A DNA stretch of 64,000 bases from Microcoleus sp. FACHB-672 (GTDB lineage Bacteria; Cyanobacteriota; Cyanobacteriia; Cyanobacteriales; Oscillatoriaceae). Location: positions 1-64,000 of the forward strand of contig NZ_JACJOU010000014.1 in NCBI RefSeq assembly GCF_014695725.1, in the 5' to 3' direction. A program made the position numbers and the translations under genes. Positions 54,560 through 63,413 of the stretch are shown in pieces. How positions within the stretch are numbered: the first letter of the stretch is position 1; each line of letters opens with the position of its first letter. The notes under the pieces were generated by a model, which saw only the letters and a program-made list of their open reading frames with translations, had not been told where the DNA came from and searched no databases.

Positions 54560-56054
54560 AGATAACCGCGCCGACATCGTGATGCTGCAAGAGTTGCTCT
54601 CGGAAGTCAGCACGGTTCAGTTTAACGTCGTGCCGGCACAGTTTTTGAGTGCGGCAACCACTCAGCTGAAACAAGCCAGTTTTGATGTCATTTTACTGGA
54701 TCTCTCGCTCCCAGACGCTCAAGGGCTGGAGACGATAGTACAAGTGCAGGCAGAAGCCCCCTCTGTCCCAATCGTAGTCATGACAGGCTTAGACAATGAA
54801 GAGTTAGCGGTGGACGCAGTTCGCCAAGGGGCGCAGGATTACCTCGTGAAAGGGCAGGTAGACGCCCATTTGTTAGTTCGCGCCATCCGCTATGCGATTG
54901 AGCGTAAGCACAGCTTAGAGGCGCTGAGAGAGAGTGAGGAGCGCTTCCGCCTGCTGGTTGCCGGTGGCAAGGATTATGCTATTTTTACCCTCGCCCCCAA
55001 TGGATGTGTGATGAGTTGGAATGCTGGGGCGCAACGCACCCACGGCTACCCAGCTGAAGAAATTATCGGCCAAGATTTTTCCGGTTTCTACGTGCCTGAA
55101 GAAATTGATGCCGGTAAGCCGCAGCAAGATTTACAACTAGCAACCGCTGAAGGGCGATTTGAAGAGGAAGGCTGGCGGGTGCGTAAAGGCGGCTTGCGGT
55201 TTTGGGCGGCGGTTGCCATCAGCACGTTACGCGATGAAAGTGGGCAGATGCGAGGCTTCGCCCAAGTCACGCGTGACTTAACGGAACGCCAGCGAGCTGA
55301 GGTGGAAATTCGCAAGCTCCATGAAGATTTAAAGCGTCGAGCTGTTGAATTGGAATTTGCCAACAAAGAATTGGAAGCTTTCAATTATTCAGTCTCCCAC
55401 GATCTGCGAAATCCCCTGTCAGTAATTGATGGTTTTAGCGCATTGCTCTTAAGAAACTATGCCCAAAAGCTAGACGAGAAAGAGCGACACTACCTGCAAC
55501 GGATACATCATGCCTGCAAGCGCATGGAGCAGCTAATCGAAGATTTATTGACTCTGTCGCGCATCTCTCGCAGTAAGGTGCAGATTGAGACGGTTCAGTT
55601 AAGTTCCTTGGTAGAAAAAATTGCCTTGGTGCTACAGCAAACACAGCCGCAACGCCAAGTTGAGTTTCGCATTGCTGCCGGTGTAATGGCTCAGGGAGAT
55701 GGGCGTCTATTAGAAATTGTTCTGGAAAATTTATTAGGAAATGCTTGGAAATATACCGGAAAAAAAGCGCACACTTGCATTGAATTTGGCACGATCCAGC
55801 AAGAAGGGCAAACTGTGTATTTTGTGCGTGACAACGGTGCCGGTTTTTCTATGGCTGATGCGGATAAATTGTTCTATGCTTTTCAGCGGCTGCACCAACA
55901 AACTGAGTTTGAAGGCACCGGCATTGGGCTAGCGACTGTACAGCGGATTATCCACCGGCACGGGGGCAAGATTTGGGCTGAAGCGGTTGTTGATGCCGGT
56001 GCGACGTTTTACTTTACGCTGGCACAGGGAGGAGTCCTGAGCGCTGAGTCCTGA
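54525..56054 (+). CDS. Receiver-PAS-histidine kinase
   Basis: 509 residues. The N-terminal receiver (1-125, Asp59 in ILLDLSLPDAQGLET) is very like that of the preceding gene. It is followed by a PAS domain (about 140-260), a short coiled coil, HisKA with His292 (SVSHDLRNPLSVIDGF) and HATPase (ENLLGNAWKYTGK, DNGAGFSMADADKLF, GTGIGLATVQRII). The core is phytochrome-like. Its ATG lies 35 bases inside the previous gene, so translation is coupled. As in its neighbour, the receiver comes first. It is the last gene of the operon. Confidence 0.94.
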   Translation: MDAQTIKILLVEDNRADIVMLQELLSEVSTVQFNVVPAQFLSAATTQLKQASFDVILLDLSLPDAQGLETIVQVQAEAPSVPIVVMTGLDNEELAVDAVRQGAQDYLVKGQVDAHLLVRAIRYAIERKHSLEALRESEERFRLLVAGGKDYAIFTLAPNGCVMSWNAGAQRTHGYPAEEIIGQDFSGFYVPEEIDAGKPQQDLQLATAEGRFEEEGWRVRKGGLRFWAAVAISTLRDESGQMRGFAQVTRDLTERQRAEVEIRKLHEDLKRRAVELEFANKELEAFNYSVSHDLRNPLSVIDGFSALLLRNYAQKLDEKERHYLQRIHHACKRMEQLIEDLLTLSRISRSKVQIETVQLSSLVEKIALVLQQTQPQRQVEFRIAAGVMAQGDGRLLEIVLENLLGNAWKYTGKKAHTCIEFGTIQQEGQTVYFVRDNGAGFSMADADKLFYAFQRLHQQTEFEGTGIGLATVQRIIHRHGGKIWAEAVVDAGATFYFTLAQGGVLSAES

Positions 56055-56343
56055 GGGAATGAGGATCATTATTAGCTACGTCCTATAAAAAACGACCCGA
56101 TTAAACTATTGACTAAAAAATCAACACGGGTTATAATAGAGTTTAGTAAGCCCAATTTAGAGCAGTTTACAAGTTGCCACGACAAAGGTGAAAACCGGGT
56201 TTGAAAGATGCTTTTTTCTTTCAAACTTGAGAAAGTTTGCTGAAATATGCCCTGATAGATTGTCGGCAACTTACTGATGTGAAAACCGCTAAATAACTCA
56301 GGCTTACTTATTTAATGGCTCAATTTTTGGAGGAAAAATTCGC
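56055..56343 (+). promoter_or_regulatory. Structured leader of the KTSC gene
   Basis: About 290 bp. An inner hairpin has stem GTTTGAAAG (56199-56207) and CTTTCAAAC (56218-56226) around a T-rich loop. An outer pair, AAGTTGCC (56171-56178) and GGCAACTT (56265-56272), could enclose it. A good ribosome-binding site, TGGAGGA, stands before the GTG start. It looks like a regulated 5' leader or a processed RNA; no known riboswitch family was recognised. Confidence 0.4.
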
Positions 56344-56838
56344 GTGAAGTTATCCAAAATTGATTTAACCAATATCCTCGCTATCGGCCATTCTAACGGT
56401 CAGTTGGGGCTGTTAATCGACCGGGGGGAGGAAGTGGAATATATTGAAATTTCCGCGCCGGCTGCCGCTTACAATGGACTGCAACAAGTTCATTACATCG
56501 CAAATAATGAACTCAGTGCGTTTCCGCCTAAGCTGGAAAACCAAGAAGAAATAGAAAGTGCTCAGTCAATTGCCATGTTGCCGGTTGCCTCATCTATGGC
56601 AAATGGAATTGGATATGATGAGGAGCGAAAAGTTTTACAAGTCGAATTTAAAAACGGATCGGTTTATCAATATAGTGAAGTAGAGTCTGAAACTTGGGAA
56701 TGTTTTCAGAGCGCGGATTCAGTCGGACAGTTTTTCAATGCTGAGATTAGAGGTAGTTATTACTCTGAGCGCATTGATGAGGTGAATATGATTGCCACCG
56801 GCACGTTAGATTGCAGCAATTTTGAAGAAGATTGCTGA
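56344..56838 (+). CDS. KTSC-domain protein
   Basis: 164 residues, GTG start with TGGAGGA upstream. The C-terminal ~65 residues are a KTSC domain (SSMANGIGYDEERKVLQVEF, NGSVYQYSEVESETWECFQS, VGQFFNAEIRGSY). KTSC domains often appear alone or fused to lysyl-tRNA synthetase or phage-related proteins, and their role is unclear. The N-terminal half (IGHSNGQLGLLIDRGEE, IEISAPAAAYNGLQQ) is a separate, cyanobacteria-type region. It follows the signalling operon but has its own leader. Confidence 0.85.
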   Translation: MKLSKIDLTNILAIGHSNGQLGLLIDRGEEVEYIEISAPAAAYNGLQQVHYIANNELSAFPPKLENQEEIESAQSIAMLPVASSMANGIGYDEERKVLQVEFKNGSVYQYSEVESETWECFQSADSVGQFFNAEIRGSYYSERIDEVNMIATGTLDCSNFEEDC

Positions 56839-56919
56839 AATCAATCTAATTTTTTAGGCTGTTGGAGTTGCCGGCACTCTAGCGGGATTCAAACAGCCTG
56901 ATTGCAACAGCGGTAAACT

Positions 56920-59187
56920 TTACTCTTCTACTTGAGTGAGCCGGCGCAAATTCAAGATATCGCTCATCTTTTTAATTTGACAGAATGTGCGTTCAAGTTG
57001 GTCAACATCACGAATATCAATGCACAGGTTGATCAAAGCCGGGAATCCCGGATAAGTTTTGACTTGAGCACTGCGAACATTGATATTGTTATCCTTTAAG
57101 CGAGACAAAATATCGTTGAGTACACCGACACGGTCAATCGCTTCAATTTGAACATCAATCGGGTAAGTTTTGGGACGCGCAGTTTCGGTGGTAGGATTCC
57201 AGCTCACCGGCACAAAGCGATCACCTTGGATATTTTCCACATTCGGACAACCTTGCCGATGGATAGAGATGCCGCGACTGCTGCGAGTCACCACCCCGAT
57301 AATCGGTTCACCGGGGATCGGGTGACAGCAGCCGGCAAGGTGATAAAGTAACCCTTCAACCCCGGCGATTGGAGATTTACCGCCGGGTGTTGAAGGGCTG
57401 GTTATCTCCCGCAGCGCCCGTGTAGAGGAAGCCGGTGGCGGTAGCGTCTCGGCGTCTGCTTCCATCGGCTGTTTCGCCTTAACCGCATCGCGCAGCCGGT
57501 TTACCACTTGGTTAAGGGGCACTTCCCCATAACCCAAGCCGGCGAGTAAATCATCAACACTGTGATAGTTACTGCGATGGGCCACCGCCTGCATCGGCTC
57601 AGATTTGATCAGTGCTTCCAGGCCATTTTTGCCTAGTTCTTTTTCCAGCAGTTCTCGCCCACGGGCCACATTTTCATCTCGGTGTGAGCGCTTGTACCAC
57701 TGGCGGATGCGGTTGCGCGCGCCGGTGGTGACAGCAAAATTCAGCCATCCTAGACTCGGACGGCTATTTTTCTGCGTGATAATCTCAACAATGTCACCGT
57801 TTTTCAGCTGGGAGTCTAGTGTCACCATGCGCCCGTCAACTCGTGCGCCGGTACAGTGATTTCCCACCTCTGTGTGAATGCGATAGGCAAAATCTACAGG
57901 TGTGGCACCCCGACTGAGTGCAACCACATCCCCTTTAGGCGTGAACACATAGACATCATCCTCAAACAGGTTATCCTTGACACTTTCCAGGTATTCTTGA
58001 GCGTCTTTGAGGTCACTCTGCCAGTCCAGCAATTGCCGCAGCCAGGTGAATTTCTCCTCTTCGGCTTTCATGTGGGTGTGGTTGGATGAGCCGCTTTCTT
58101 TGTATTTCCAGTGCGCGGCGATCCCATATTCCGCGACATGGTGCATTGCCAGGGTGCGGATTTGGATTTCTAAAGGACGCCCGGTGAAGCCAACGACAAC
58201 CGTATGCAGGGATTGATAGCGGTTGGGTTTGGGTAAACCGATATAGTCTTTAAACCGGCCTGGAATGGGGCGGAAAGCATCGTGAACGATGGCCAAAGTT
58301 CGGTAGCACTCATCGTTGTTTTGTACGATGATCCGCACCGCTGCAATATCATAAATTTCATGGAATTCTTTCTGCTGGCGTTGCATCTTTTGGTAAATTC
58401 CATAAAGGTGCTTAGGCCGCCCACTGACTTCGACACACTCGATCCCCACTTGATCGAGGCGCTGCCGCAGAATTTCTGTCACTTTCGTTAATCTGGCTTC
58501 CCGATCCGCTCGTTTTTCTGCAACCAACTCTTGGGTTGCCCGATAGGCTTCGGGTTCAAGATATTTAAAGGCTAAATCTTCTAATTCCCACTTAAAACGA
58601 CCGATCCCCAAGCGATTTGCCAAAGGCGCAAAGATTTCTCGCGTTTCCTGGGCAATTCGCCGCCGTTTTTCATCGGACAGGTGTTCCAGCGTCCTCATAT
58701 TGTGGAGCCGGTCTGCTAGCTTCACGACAATTACCCGGATATCCTTTGCCATTGCCAAGAACATTCGGCGGAAGTTCTCGGCTTGGCGTTCGGTTTTACT
58801 AGAAAATTTAAATTTAGACAGCTTGGTGACGCCTTCAACCAGCAGGCGCACTTCCGTACCAAACCGCTGCTCAATTTCTTCTAAACTTACTTCTGTATCT
58901 TCTACTACATCATGTAAAAAGCCGGCGGCGATCATAGCGCTGCTGCCTCCCAGATCCCGCAACAAGCCGGCAACTGCGATGGGATGGCAAATGTACGGTT
59001 CGCCTGATTTACGACACTGACCTTCGTGCAGCCGGTAACCAAATTCAAACGCCCGACAGATTAAGGAGTTATCTGCCGCTGAGGTATCGGGTGCTGTAGA
59101 GTCAGAGGATTGTTGCTGGGTAAGCAAACACGCTTGCAGCCAGTCAGGAAGTTGAACAATGGGGCAAGTAGGGGCAGTGGTGTTCAT
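56920..59187 (-). CDS. spoT: Bifunctional (p)ppGpp synthetase/hydrolase (RelA/SpoT homologue)
   Basis: 755 residues with the standard long RSH plan: hydrolase HD domain (GFLHDVVEDTEV, RLHNMRTL), synthetase domain (KDYIGLPKPNRYQSLHTVVVG), TGS (VFTPKGDVVALSRGATPVDF), a central helical/zinc-finger region (LAGCCHPIPGEPIIG) and a C-terminal ACT domain (IDRVGVLNDILSRLKDNNI). The hydrolase motifs look complete, so it can probably both make and destroy the alarmone, as expected of the single RSH of cyanobacteria. It is divergent from patD. Confidence 0.95.
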   Translation of the reverse strand: MNTTAPTCPIVQLPDWLQACLLTQQQSSDSTAPDTSAADNSLICRAFEFGYRLHEGQCRKSGEPYICHPIAVAGLLRDLGGSSAMIAAGFLHDVVEDTEVSLEEIEQRFGTEVRLLVEGVTKLSKFKFSSKTERQAENFRRMFLAMAKDIRVIVVKLADRLHNMRTLEHLSDEKRRRIAQETREIFAPLANRLGIGRFKWELEDLAFKYLEPEAYRATQELVAEKRADREARLTKVTEILRQRLDQVGIECVEVSGRPKHLYGIYQKMQRQQKEFHEIYDIAAVRIIVQNNDECYRTLAIVHDAFRPIPGRFKDYIGLPKPNRYQSLHTVVVGFTGRPLEIQIRTLAMHHVAEYGIAAHWKYKESGSSNHTHMKAEEEKFTWLRQLLDWQSDLKDAQEYLESVKDNLFEDDVYVFTPKGDVVALSRGATPVDFAYRIHTEVGNHCTGARVDGRMVTLDSQLKNGDIVEIITQKNSRPSLGWLNFAVTTGARNRIRQWYKRSHRDENVARGRELLEKELGKNGLEALIKSEPMQAVAHRSNYHSVDDLLAGLGYGEVPLNQVVNRLRDAVKAKQPMEADAETLPPPASSTRALREITSPSTPGGKSPIAGVEGLLYHLAGCCHPIPGEPIIGVVTRSSRGISIHRQGCPNVENIQGDRFVPVSWNPTTETARPKTYPIDVQIEAIDRVGVLNDILSRLKDNNINVRSAQVKTYPGFPALINLCIDIRDVDQLERTFCQIKKMSDILNLRRLTQVEE

Positions 59188-59479
59188 AGTGTCACACTTA
59201 AAGCTTATGAATAGGTGGACGGGTGATAGGAGGATCTGCCAATTCTACGGCATTTATTGTATTCAAGGATACAGACACGCCGGCGGCGTTAAGGATTTCG
59301 TCTGCAAACCTAGACGGTAGAATTAAGACTTTGCTGACAGGGGGATGAATCAGGAGCGGCAGCTATCAATAATGCTCTCAGACATAAGGTCGCTGCAACC
59401 CAAATTTTGATCTTCCTTTAAGGTTTATAAAGCTTAAAGAGTACCCCTTTCATACAATATAGACAAAATTCTTTACATC
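59188..59479. promoter_or_regulatory. Divergent promoter region of spoT and patD
   Basis: About 290 bp. A TACAAT-like -10 box is seen in CATACAATATAGAC about 20 bp upstream of patD. No other motif was recognised. Confidence 0.35.
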
Positions 59480-59848
59480 ATGCTGCCAGAAATTCATCGC
59501 CAACACTATCAGCGATTGTACGAACTGCTAGAGAGGCTGCAACAGATCGCCCTGCCAGAGGGAGTTCCAGATAAGGCGACCTTCTCAAAAGCACTCCCAC
59601 AAGTGTGGCAATTTTTTCAGGAGCAAATTTTGAGTTTGCCGGCAGATGAGTTAGACCGGCAAACCGCATCAAAGGTACAGTCTTACCAAACAGAAATGCA
59701 CAAGCAACTGAAGCTTTTGGACACAGATGTAATGTTATTGCAAGCGTCACGGCAGCCGGCAACCATTCAACAACGGCAGGCTCAGCTAGGGGATCGCATT
59801 AAAACTTTGATGGGATACTGTGAGGCGGTATTGGGGAGTGAAGAGTGA
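59480..59848 (+). CDS. patD: PatD-like heterocyst frequency control protein
   Basis: 122 residues, all helical. The order of conserved pieces (HRQHYQRLYELLERLQ, FFQEQILSLPADELD, KVQSYQTEMHKQLKLLDTDV and a C-terminal LMGYCEAVL) matches PatD, a small protein that affects heterocyst frequency in Anabaena. Relatives occur in filamentous cyanobacteria without heterocysts. It is probably monocistronic; the frame ends before a GGAG-rich spacer. Confidence 0.72.
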   Translation: MLPEIHRQHYQRLYELLERLQQIALPEGVPDKATFSKALPQVWQFFQEQILSLPADELDRQTASKVQSYQTEMHKQLKLLDTDVMLLQASRQPATIQQRQAQLGDRIKTLMGYCEAVLGSEE

Positions 59849-60017
59849 GGAGTCGAGGAGGAAAGGGGATAAGGAGGTTTCGCGCAACACCCTAGCGGCA
59901 TAGGGAGATGAGGGGAGGCGGAGACTGAAGCGCTTGGTAGATCGATTAACGGTGGGAACCGATTATAAAAGGATAAAACCCGCCACACAACTAGACAACT
60001 GACAAGTGACAAACAGA

Positions 60018-61694
60018 ATGAGCGAAGCGTTATTTTGTGTCGAAAATTTGCGGGTTTCCTATCCTTATGGGCGGGGTGCCGGCGAAGCGAGCTGGGCGGT
60101 GGATGACGTGTCTTTGACGCTGCAACCGGGCGAAAGATTGGGATTGGTGGGAGAGTCCGGTTGCGGGAAGTCAACGCTGGGACGGGCGGCAATGCGGTTG
60201 TTACCGGCAACAACGCGCATCGAGGGACGAGTGAGATTTGCCGGCCAATCAGTTTTTGAACTGACACCGGCACAGTTGAGACGCTTTCGCGGTGAAGCGG
60301 TGGCGCTGATTTTCCAAGATCCGATGACGCGCCTCGATCCCCTGATGACGATTGGGGATCACTGTGTAGAAACACTTTTAAGTCACCAACCCGAGTTAAG
60401 CCGGCGGCAAGCAAAAGATAAAGCGATTGAAACCTTAGCAGCCGTCAAAATCCCGGCTTCACGATGGACACAATATCCCCATGAATTTAGTGGCGGAATG
60501 CGGCAGCGGGTGGCCATTGCCCTGGCGTTGATGCTAGAACCCAAGATGATTGTGGCGGATGAACCGACGACAAGTTTAGATGTGACGGTGTCGGCTGAAA
60601 TCTGTCGGGAACTGACGCGGTTGTGCAACGAACGGGATCTGGCGCTGCTGTTGATTTCCCACGATTTGGCAATGGTGGGGGAATATTGTGATCGCATTGC
60701 GGTGATGTATGCCGGCAAGGTGGTGGAAACCGGCAAAGTGCAAGACGTTCTCCAAAATCCCCAGCATCCTTATACCCAATCACTACTCAAGGCAGCGCTG
60801 CACATTCAGGCAGTGGGTGATCAGGGTGAAGGGGAGAGGGATAGAGGGGGAGATAAGCTTCAAGCTGTGATCCCCACTGCTGAATCCCCTTTACTACGGG
60901 TTCACGAATTGCAGCAGCATTACACCTTGGAAGCCAATTTTATTGAGCGGCTATTTTCTGGGCAAAACCAGACAATCCGTGCCGTTGATGGGGTCAGCTT
61001 TGAGCTGTATCCGGGGGAGATTCTGGGATTAGTGGGAGAATCGGGTTGCGGCAAAAGTACACTATCTCGCACCATTTTGCAGCTAATTCGGCCCACCGGC
61101 GGCAAGGTGGAATTTCTCGGTCAAAATTTAATGGAATTGCCGGCTGAATCGTTGCGGCAGCGCCGGCGGCAAATGCAGATGGTGTTTCAAGATCCCCACG
61201 CTTGTCTTAATCCCATGATGACGGTGGGGCAAAGCATTGCTGATCCCCTATTCATTCACCAGCTAGCAAAGCCGGCAGAAGCGAAAGAGCAAGTGATGCA
61301 GATGCTGGAACGCGTCGGATTAAGCCCAAAGGAATTTTATCACCGCTATCCCTCTGAGCTGTCTGGAGGGCAGCAGCAACGGGTTGCCATCGCACGGGCG
61401 TTGATTACCCGTCCCCAATTGCTGATTTGTGATGAGCCGGTGAGTATGCTGGATGCGAGTGTTCAGACGCAAGTGCTGGAGTTGATGCTGGAGTTGAAGG
61501 AGGAATTCGAGCTGACGTATTTGTTTATCACTCACGATCTCTGGGTGGCCAGATTTTTCTGTGATCGAATTGCTGTAATGAATGCCGGTCAGATTGTGGA
61601 AATTGGCCCAACACGGAAAATTTTTACCAATCCCCAGCACCCTTACACGCAAACCTTACTTCAAGCGGCACCGTTACTCGCGCGTACTAGCTGA
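60018..61694 (+). CDS. Fused oligopeptide/dipeptide-type ABC transporter ATPase, second copy
   Basis: 558 residues from the ATG at 60018 (GTG at 60006 is possible). Two ATPase domains in one chain: Walker A GESGCGKS, signature FSGGMRQRV and MIVADEPTTSLD in the first half; GESGCGKS, LSGGQQQRVAIARAL and LLICDEPVSMLD in the second. Each half has the HPYTQSLLKAA or HPYTQTLLQAAP oligopeptide-family tail. The linker is shorter than in the paralogue at 30452 and the signature insert is absent. No permease or binding protein is near. It overlaps the HD-domain gene tail to tail by 34 bp. Confidence 0.93.
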   Translation: MSEALFCVENLRVSYPYGRGAGEASWAVDDVSLTLQPGERLGLVGESGCGKSTLGRAAMRLLPATTRIEGRVRFAGQSVFELTPAQLRRFRGEAVALIFQDPMTRLDPLMTIGDHCVETLLSHQPELSRRQAKDKAIETLAAVKIPASRWTQYPHEFSGGMRQRVAIALALMLEPKMIVADEPTTSLDVTVSAEICRELTRLCNERDLALLLISHDLAMVGEYCDRIAVMYAGKVVETGKVQDVLQNPQHPYTQSLLKAALHIQAVGDQGEGERDRGGDKLQAVIPTAESPLLRVHELQQHYTLEANFIERLFSGQNQTIRAVDGVSFELYPGEILGLVGESGCGKSTLSRTILQLIRPTGGKVEFLGQNLMELPAESLRQRRRQMQMVFQDPHACLNPMMTVGQSIADPLFIHQLAKPAEAKEQVMQMLERVGLSPKEFYHRYPSELSGGQQQRVAIARALITRPQLLICDEPVSMLDASVQTQVLELMLELKEEFELTYLFITHDLWVARFFCDRIAVMNAGQIVEIGPTRKIFTNPQHPYTQTLLQAAPLLARTS

Positions 61695-62545
61695 GCTTCT
61701 GGAGACTCTTCATTGCCAATCTGTTCGTGTTCTAAAACAAACACATTTGCTTGCAGGTTGGCAATGATTTGTTTGCCCTGTTGTGTCAGAGATAAGTAAC
61801 GCAGTGCATCTTGAATATAGGGGTAAACACTCCGCCAGAAATACTTGGGATAGTGATGGCGTAAATCTCCAGGGTTGTTATAGCCTAATTCTTTGGTTAA
61901 ACCAATTTCTTCAAATTCATAATACAGCGCCCCAATCTTTTTAAAGTATCGGGGATCGCAGAGTTGACCGATTAATGCAGAGGCGCGTACCAAGCCGGGA
62001 AAGTTAACGCTATCCAGTTCGTCTGCTCCGCTTGGCATCGGGAAACGAGTGAGTTCAATGTTACGTTTAATTTGCTCAACATCGATCAGTTTGTGACCGC
62101 CAAAGCGTTCATCAACAAATAGTTTTCCCCGATCCACACGGTAGGGGGTAAGGCTAGCATCAGTGGAACCATCGGGCAGGACGACGGTTTTCCCGTCTTT
62201 TCCGGTTGCGTAAGAACCGGCTTGATCCTGCCGGCAAACGCCTTTAACATAGCCAATGTTATGGCACACTAAGGAGATAATAAAATGCAACCAATCCTCA
62301 CAGGTAACTCCTCCTTCACGGATGTGTTTGCCCCGCAGAATTTCTTGCCCAACTAAGCTAACTAAAATGGTGTGTTCCATGTTGTGATAGAGAGCATCGC
62401 TGTTGGCGAGGTTCTCTAACGCCATGTTGCCGGCCCAACCGATGATATCTTCATACTGAGGTTTGTAGCCCCCATAAGTTCGGTGGTAGCCGGCTTTCAG
62501 TTTTTCCACGAATGCATCTATCAGCAGTTCAACGGTATTGAGCAT
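61661..62545 (-). CDS. HD-domain metalloprotein (Npun_R2479-type family)
   Basis: 294 residues. The metal-binding residues of an HD phosphohydrolase fold are visible as YHNMEHT, then LVCHNIGYVKGVC with a Cys, then NFPGLVRASALIGQL. This order fits a cyanobacterial HD family named after a Nostoc punctiforme protein; I recall the name but cannot check it. HD proteins hydrolyse phosphate esters, often of nucleotides, and the substrate here is unknown. The last 11 codons overlap the end of the ABC ATPase gene on the other strand. Confidence 0.75.
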   Translation of the reverse strand: MLNTVELLIDAFVEKLKAGYHRTYGGYKPQYEDIIGWAGNMALENLANSDALYHNMEHTILVSLVGQEILRGKHIREGGVTCEDWLHFIISLVCHNIGYVKGVCRQDQAGSYATGKDGKTVVLPDGSTDASLTPYRVDRGKLFVDERFGGHKLIDVEQIKRNIELTRFPMPSGADELDSVNFPGLVRASALIGQLCDPRYFKKIGALYYEFEEIGLTKELGYNNPGDLRHHYPKYFWRSVYPYIQDALRYLSLTQQGKQIIANLQANVFVLEHEQIGNEESPEAQLVRASNGAA

Positions 62546-63413
62546 ATTTTGTTCTCCTTTTATACCAATTTCCTGTAAATGATCAATCTTTAATGTCTGG
62601 TTGCTGTCTGGGATTTAACTTATTAATCGAAACATCTCCCATTGATTAAATATTTGTTTTTCCACGGCAGCACTGGATACGCGCTCGCTTTTAAAGTAAC
62701 TCATGCCGTCAAATTATCTACAGGTGCTGTTAGTGTCATAGCGCTAGCCAAACTGGCGGTAGAGAAGAGCAGAGTCCTTTAAACACTCACCCACTCACAC
62801 TGAGCCGATTCTGTCTGCATCAGATGACGCTGATGGATGTAACTGAACCGAAAGGGGGGTTTCATCCAGTAGAACTCTCTCCTGGTCACATACAAATCTA
62901 GACGTATCACAGAGCGATTGTCTAGGTTGTCGGACTTCCTTTACGCGATTTCCCGGATAAGTCTGTAAAAATACCGAGATCTCTCTTCGTTAGTTTCACG
63001 CAACAACCGTCTTTTCACCGCAAGCTAGCACCGAATTTCTTTAATTGCCCCGAATTCATGCAACTTTGGCCAGTTCAAGCCGGCTACTTCGTTAAGGCTG
63101 CCGGTTAGCACGACATTGTTGCGATTGGAAATATCGCTATATTTCATTGTAGTAAATCTATCTGCCGGTAGATCAAAATAACTCGATTGTTGTCAGCGAT
63201 ACCATTTGTGATTCTTAAGATATTAGTTGTGGGTTAAAATGCCTCAGTTTCAATTCATAAAACTCTAAACTTTTACTTATTAAAGCAGGAAATCATCAGA
63301 AGCATTTAAGCAACAAATCAAAAAAATTTAAAGAATTTTCGTATAGCTGAAACCCTTGACTAATTAAATATCAATTTTTTATCACTAAAACCTGGCGCTA
63401 CTTTTAAACCGGA
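62546..63413. other. Gene-poor region of about 870 bp
   Basis: It lies between the HD-domain gene and the oxidoreductase gene, both on the minus strand. No long ORF. It holds a 40-codon minus-strand ORF (listed at 63025-63147) and a small inverted repeat CATCAG...CTGATG near 62819. The last 250 bp are AT-rich. No tRNA or known RNA was recognised. It may hold a decayed gene, an unrecognised ncRNA, or only promoters. Confidence 0.4.
63025..63147 (-). pseudogene. 40-codon ORF or gene remnant, unrecognised
   Basis: It reads MKYSDISNRNNVVLTGSLNE, then VAGLNWPKLHEFGAIKEIRC and a stop. The run is protein-like with balanced polarity and native GCCGGC usage. No ribosome-binding site stands out. It may be a small gene or the end of a deleted one. 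Confidence 0.28.

Noticed and set aside
56072-56269. 65-codon minus-strand frame in the KTSC leader
   Set aside because: It runs through the two inverted repeats and has no family resemblance; the structured-leader reading is better.
59782-60414. 210-codon minus-strand frame across the start of the second ABC ATPase
   Set aside because: Pro/Ser-rich shadow of the ATPase coding strand and the purine-rich spacer.
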